Positions 57,924 to 64,000 of a DNA stretch of 64,000 bases are shown piece after piece. The translations under genes and the position numbers were made by a program. Source of the stretch: Pseudoscleropodium purum (Eukaryota; Streptophyta; Bryopsida; Hypnales; Brachytheciaceae); contig OZ017797.1 in assembly GCA_963969395.1 (NCBI GenBank), forward strand, positions 22,258,001 to 22,322,000, written 5' to 3'. Position 1 is the stretch's first letter. Each line of letters starts with the position of its first letter. The notes below the pieces were generated by a model. The model searched no databases. It worked only from the letters and a program-made list of their open reading frames with translations, and was not told the DNA's origin.

Positions 57924-58284
57924 CGTGTGAGCAGGCTGCAGGCAAGAAAAACATGTATCGCGGGAACTCGTGAGGAAACGCCAGCCTCCGAAAATATCTG
58001 AGCACTCGCATGAGCACCGTGAGTGCAGCCAATCTCCTTTAGGGAGGTTCTTTTCCGGCAAATTTAGACCACAATCTTCTCTCATTACGGATTTTCACAG
58101 CTTCTTCGAGAGTGAAACTCCTGTGACGAATGAGAAGTCATGGGTAAAACGTGGGGGCATAAAGGTCCCTGCATTTGGCCTGCACCACTGTAAGCGCGAC
58201 CCTGCAAGTTGGCCCATGAAATGAAACGATTCCGCCCTGCTCAAGTGCTGTTAACAATTCTATTTTTCAGTCACGGATGTTGGA

Positions 58285-58650
58285 TCTGCCACTCTCCAAC
58301 ACTGCGAGTGGTTTTACTTGACGTTGAACGATGGCGGACGCAAGGTCCCATTCGGACAAGCGGAGAACGAATGGTTTCATGACTTTCATCACGTGCGTGG
58401 GGCAGGCTGGAGGCGAGAAAAGCATGGATCGTGGGAACTCGGGACCGTCGAGAGGAAACGCCATCCTCCAGAAATATCTGAACATTCGCAGGAGCACCCT
58501 GAATAGCGAATTAGCTGTTGGGAAATTTTCTCATAAGGGTTTGTCACACAACTCCTCCACGAATGAAATTTGGTCCATGAAGAGTGAGAAGGTACGGAGT
58601 GAACAAAGGAGCCAATAAGACCCCTCAGCTCCACGAACAAGATGTGACCC
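58285..58650. promoter_or_regulatory. Upstream module, second local copy in block 2, with CACGTG
   Basis: Starts TCTGCCACTCTCCAAC and has GATGGCGGACGCAAGG. CACGTG lies at 58,390-58,395. It is closer to the single block 1 copy than the first local copy is, so it is probably the original position. Confidence 0.45.
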
Positions 58651-60430
58651 CCTTTCTGTAGAAAACCACCAACAATCACGTTGAAATTGACAGGCAAGGT
58701 CAAAGCGCTAAAAACTTCGTACATGAAAACTTTTTCATGCCCATTCTTCAATTCCAAAGGAGATGAAAAAAAACTTCTCAATCTTCAAACTTAAGAATAC
58801 GTCCTCTACAATTCAAGAAAGCAAAATATCACATTCCCATTTTTTAAAGATTGAGAATGGGTTAAAGGTGTGACAACCCCTATTTTGACACTAGCTATTT
58901 TAACACTAGGAGAAATGGGTGAAAGAATAGTTGAAGTTGTCCAATTCCTCTTTAAAATTTTATATATTTATCAAGATTTGGATGAAAATTAATACTTATC
59001 CTCTAAAGAACCAAGGCACATTTAGGACACAAATTGTGAAAAACTGCCACTTTTCAAGACAATGAGAAAAATGGGAATTTTTTTTTTTTTTCAAAATTCA
59101 ATCTAACAAATTTGCACTAGATTATTGTGGGAATGTGTAAAAAAAATTATAAATTTTGACCACATGGATTGAAAGATTATAACATTTTAAGTTAGAAGAT
59201 TTTTTTTTTAAATTTGCCCAATAGGGCCAACAAACTTTAACTCCTCCTAAAGTGAGATTTCTACACTACACATGTTGTTTTTTTAGATTTGCATCTTGTA
59301 TAATATAAATTACATACTTGCCAAATTTCAAAAGTAGAAGAGGAGTTTTGCATATGCTACCTGAAGCTACTCGGGTTGCTTGTAAAATTCAGAGTAATAC
59401 AGCTTTCGATCCAAACTCTTGATTGGAAAATAAATTATATTTCCTTTAAGGGGGTACATATTCACACATTTTGTCAAAATTTGAAGAACATTCTTAAAAA
59501 AATGACTTCATAGACACCTATCCAAGATCACTTTCATATGGTCAATGGTCATTCAGTCCTTTAGAGGTTATACTACAGTTTACTATGAATAAATGCACAC
59601 ATATGAATGATTATATGCATTTCTCTTGTATCTGCAATCCTGCATGTATTCCATGCTGGGTGCACTCGATCTGCCCAAAATCACTTGATCTGAAAACACA
59701 AGAAATTGGATTTTGAGCTGAGGTTTCTGCAACCATGCATGCATGCATGTTACTGGACATAACTTATCACTGTTTAAAATTAGGCATAACTTGCCACTGT
59801 TCAAAACCAGCCCTAACTTTATCTGCACTACTGTAGGCATGTTTCATGTACCCATCCTCGTCAACCAGGTGCCAGTCAACTGTATATACAGTACAAGAGC
59901 TTATTTAGGACAGGCCCCCAATGATAATTGCATGGGGGTGCTCTATTGTGGATAACAGCTCAATGCATAATTTATTGAAGAAGATTCATTGTTTGTACCT
60001 TCTAGTTCATTCATCTCTCTTCCTTTTTGGTTCACAAAAAAGTGCCAAAGGTAACTAGAATCGGTGAGTCTATGAGGCTGGAATGGATTCAAATGAAAAA
60101 TCCACATTTTTATTGAATAAAATATTCATTTCAAGAGAAAAAGATTTTTTTTTTGCATTCTTCCTCATCTTTACTTGGTTAAACTAGTAAGAACAAGATT
60201 CATAAGAGGAGTAATAATATTTGGTGAATGACTTTTGAAGAAATGAATGAGTAAGGAAAAAGAATGCATGAGTAAGTGATTGCAAGGATCACATGTTTAG
60301 TAACTGTTGTCATATGTTTGTACATAAGGGTAGAGGTGTATTTAACCTTGTGAATGTTTTATTATCTTCCTTTTTAAATTTTTAAGAAGAATCATTAATC
60401 AAAATGCCACAAATGAACAAACACAAAGAT
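58651..60430. repeat. Duplicated block 2, far upstream part
   Basis: Matches 29,421-31,010 in three pieces (58,651-58,960; 59,580-59,900; 60,180-60,430). The stretch 59,000-59,570, absent from block 1, resembles the AT-rich repeat family at 1.8-3.6 kb. No gene supported. Confidence 0.6.
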
Positions 60431-63400
60431 ATTTGCTATTATGTGAGTTTAGAATTATGAGCCCGTGAACCTAGAAGACTATACACTTATATTATAGGGG
60501 TTTATATTATTAAAAAATTTCATGATTTTAGTGTAATTATATTATAGATAACTATATTATAGGTGTCTCTAATATAATCACCTTCAATGGTTGTAGAATA
60601 TTTACTTATACATATGCTTGATACTCACATGCTCACATTTTCATGCTCACACTCTAACACTGTCACAAATACCAAGGGCTCAATTGAGGTCCCAAACAAG
60701 CCTAGGAAGAATAGTGGTAAGAGTGAAAACGAAATTCCAACTAGCAATGAGGAAACTATTGGAGTACAAAACATCATTTTTGCACCAAATGGAGTTGAAC
60801 TCCAAAAAGAGCTCCATATTTCTCTTATTCCTACTACTCAATTATAGCATAGTAATTATCTATCCTTTGAAAGATGGACTCAAGGGTGCATTATATAGTA
60901 TCTTTAAACATCACGTGCATTCAAGCCCCTATTGAGCAGGGGCTATGTAGGTAAATTTTTTGAATTTATATAGGGCTATCTTCACCTAAATTTTCTAAAT
61001 TGAGCTTATTTTGTATACCCTATCTTTAATTTTAAGAAATTAATGTTCTTTTTTAGTACCCTATATTCATTATAAATAATGAAGAGTTACACGATTCTCA
61101 CTAACATTTATGGAATTAAAAGAAAATTTATCATTAAAAGTTTGGTATACATGTATGATACTCCATATAACATATAGTAGACAACAAGAAGTATAACATT
61201 TTGAAAGGAAGTCGAAAACATTCCAAAACAACCAATACATTCTAGCACATTGAAAGTGAAGTCCTAAATAACAATTACAGTTGAACACATTGAAACTAGA
61301 ACTACTTATGAGGGCATGGACAAAGCAGTAGACATAGCATCATGTAATATATTCTTCCAAACATACACAAAGGGTTTAGGGTTTAGGGTGAGAGAAAACA
61401 ATGCCATGTATAGAAATGCAAGTCTTGTGTTCACAAACATAACACATAGAATGAAGATGGAGTCCAAAAACTCAATTGAAAATTGAAGATTGGACAAAAG
61501 AAGTTTCACTACCATCCTTTGAAAACCCAAAAAACTAAGGTTTGTGTATATGAAAACACAAAGAAAAAACAACAACCTATGGAGTTCCAAGAAGTGGAAG
61601 TAGAAGCATAGTGAGGCGACCCTTTACATTTGAATAAGAGGATTGAAATCAATAGCACTAAGTGAAAAAATTGCAACTGAAATTCGAAATGAAATAACAT
61701 AAGAAATTTAAAAGGAACATTCACTTCATCACATTGCCAGCATAAGCCAAACAAATAGAGAACATGAATGTGAAGTTAACTTAATGTCATCGATGGCAAT
61801 TCATCTACTAGTTTTCATCCACTAGTAGTCACAATTGTTGTCTACATAAGCATTGGATCTAGCTCCTTGGATACCCATATTCTACTACTATAGTTTTCAA
61901 AAGTTCAAATTTTAAGTATATTTTTGCATGGGCTACTTTAGAAAAAAAATTGGTAAAATCACGTATTATCCCCTATTCTTGATTATTTATAATGAAAAAT
62001 ACCGCATTTTAGTGATTCTAACTTATTTCTAAATATTGTCTAAAATTTAGGCCAAGGTAATTATAAGTACCCTTCATTTAATTTCACATTACATCTAAAT
62101 AAATTAGGAATACCCCCCCCCCCCCCCCCCTAAGAAGATGGATATTTTGAAAAGCTTAATTCCTCTAATGAACCCCATAATAATGATATAGATAAATAAA
62201 AACATTTCATAAATTATTTTCAAGAAAATTGTAGGAAAAAAAAATGGTAAATCATATAATTGATTGCAAGAATCATTTTTAGTATTTCTTGTCACAAGTT
62301 TGTAATAGACAAGTTTTTATGCTATAATTTTTTGTTGTTGTAACTTCAAATGAATCAAGATTTGTAGACAAAGTACTTGTGAATAATTTCCATCTCAAAT
62401 CTTAAATCATATTTTTCAAAGTTTTTTTGCTATTTATATATCCCATCAATTGAATGTCATAGTTGGATCAAACCGCATTCAAAAGGTACCAATACCACTA
62501 CTTTGCTAGGACTAGGTCTAAAGTCTCTATTTAAACTTTTAAAGCTCTAAATTGCTTTGATGTTGTCATTTTTTTAATAAATTTATGGATGAATAGGATT
62601 GCAATGCTTTCCTTTAATAGATTAGAGAAAAAGTTGATAAAATCCTTAAAAGGATGTGAATCACTAGTTGCAAGGCTAAATTTAGTGTCTATATTACAAT
62701 ATGGCACTTTTAAAAGATATTTTTTTCCAAATTTTTTATACTTTTCAAGCATACAACTTTTAAGTAGAATTTATAGTGATTAAATCTTGGAAAAATATAG
62801 TGTAATTTTTTAATTGATTATTGACAAATTTTTTATTTATTTTTAAAATATATTTAGACATTCAACTCCAAAAATAGCTTACATAGGGCCCTTAAACTAA
62901 ATAATAGATACATTTTTTGTTCACATACAATCATTATTTGGATTTTTTATGTTGAAAAAGATGTTTACATGTTTTTATTTCTAAATATTATAGAAAATAG
63001 AAAAATATTGAAATTGTAAAAAGATAATCTTTTTCTACTCTATCATATAATTATATATACATGTGATTTTTTTGATCCAATCACATTATTATTCATTATT
63101 TAGAAATTAAACCCCTTTTCTACCATTAAAGAAATTGACAGGTTGATATTTGAACTTTAATTGGAATTTTTGTAAAGAATTTTTAATTGAAAAAAAATTT
63201 GATGAATAAAAAAAAATATTTGTTTCAATATGACTTGAAGTACTAGTTAGAAAGGACTAAGCTATTTATAATTAATAAATTAGTTTTTAAAAACAATAAC
63301 TAAAGAGTAGTTACATTGTAGATTTGACTACATCTAACCCCTATTTTGATATCTTTGAGGATAATTTAACCAAGTTGCCCATTTGTTTTTGTATTTATTC

Positions 63401-64000
63401 AATTTCAAACTCAAAAAAATAAATTTGGATCTAAAGTCATCATTTGGAATTACACAAACTATCAAAGATAATCTTTTTGAATTAGAAAAAAAAATTATCT
63501 TGCATTTTCACTCAAAGTGATTTTATATTTTTGTTTTGTATGAATATAGAGATTATAGAATATAATTTTATTAAGATAGCATAAATTGGCTTGAAGTCCC
63601 TTTAAATTGAAAACAATGACCTATTTGTTTTATTATTTTTTGAATTGTGTTATTGGTACTAGTTTCCAAAAAACACAAATATCAAATATTGTACATTCTT
63701 GAAATTTTTTTCTTTACAAGGGCTTTAAATTGCTAAGCACAATTACCATTAATAGTTGTACACATGAAAGACATTGAAGCTTAAAAAAGTTATTTAAATT
63801 TTTGCATGAATTGAACAAATAATTGAATAAATTTGAATTTTAAAATATCAAATATCAAATTCCAAAGCAAAACATTTTCTATTTAAAGAAATAATGTTGT
63901 CATGTTATTTGATGACGAAAAGTTGTTAGGCTATGTAAGGCTTAACATGAGTTAATTGTAGGCTTTGTATAGCCGAATTGGCCATGTATTGTTCAATGAG
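60431..64000. other. AT-rich stretch, no supported gene
   Basis: No frame with recognisable motifs. 62,180-62,330 repeats part of 60,180-60,360 and 30,780-30,950. A C run of 18 nt lies at 62,113-62,130. Two to three TTTAGGG words occur at 61,374-61,389. I see nothing else. Confidence 0.5.

Larger units (their letters stand above)
57573..58139. repeat. Upstream module, first local copy in block 2 (contains MITE)
   Basis: Starts TTTGCCACTCTCCAACGCTG and has GATGGCGGACGCTAGG. It matches 58,285-58,650 and 29,031-29,420 once the 237-bp MITE is removed. The CACGTG present in the other two copies reads GGCAAGTG here. Confidence 0.6.

Noticed and set aside
61374..61390. TTTAGGG words as an interstitial telomere
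   Set aside because: Only two to three units; this is common by chance in plant DNA and has no further support.
1..64000. tRNA, rRNA, CRISPR array or bacterial-type operon
   Set aside because: No cloverleaf-like sequence with a GGTTCGAATCC-type arm, no regular spacer-repeat array and no gene clusters were seen. The repeats found have no unique spacers of constant length.

Overview
This window looks like nuclear DNA from a land plant with a large, old, repeat-filled genome. The background is AT-rich. LTR-retrotransposon, hAT, pogo-like, CACTA and Mutator-type remains are nested in each other and heavily decayed, and apparently intact genes are very sparse. A conifer or other gymnosperm fits best, but that is an inference from texture, not from a diagnostic gene. 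I saw no tRNA, rRNA, CRISPR or bacterial operon structure.

The only two intact protein genes are a pair of paralogues on the minus strand at 26,677-28,212 and 55,122-56,645. Each encodes a protein of about 510 residues of the DUF2235 / Tle1-like alpha/beta-hydrolase family. They are about 90% identical by eye, much more GC-rich than their surroundings, and keep the same catalytic residues. Both copies carry a matching splice donor and an acceptor 1 nt before the ATG, so each probably has a spliced 5' leader (intron about 412 and 419 nt) and a conserved TATA-like box further upstream. They sit inside a diverged segmental duplication: about 20.35-31.0 kb matches about 50.8-60.4 kb in the same order and orientation. 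The far end of the duplication carries a conserved 24-codon reading frame behind a splice-acceptor-like site, possibly the last exon of a second gene or pseudogene.

Left part (1-20 kb): a CACTA-type MITE (682-872); AT-rich repeat family (1.8-3.1 kb); four tandem hairpin-forming units (3.79-4.29 kb); an unrecognised reading frame broken only by TGA codons (4.67-5.33 kb); a minus-strand copia-like LTR fragment with tRNA-Met-type primer-binding site and coiled-coil gag-like remains (5.4-7.96 kb); a GC-rich unclassified island (9.15-10.1 kb); a pair of long LTR-like repeats with a short satellite-filled interior (10.24-15.35 kb); a dead pogo/Tigger-like transposase (17.0-18.5 kb); and a second CACTA-type MITE (19,586-19,745).

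Middle part (31-50.7 kb), between the duplicated blocks: a second pair of the same LTR-like repeats (32.2-36.2 kb), a large array of about 78-bp monomers (38.76-40.31 kb), LTR-like flanks, and a broken hAT transposase (about 41.95-43.06 kb) whose 3' flank is interrupted by a 1,840-bp non-autonomous CACTA element with subterminal repeats. The right block has its own later changes: a local duplication of the region upstream of the hydrolase gene and a 237-bp Mutator-type MITE whose empty site is preserved in the left block. From 60.4 kb to the end I see only AT-rich repeat-like DNA.
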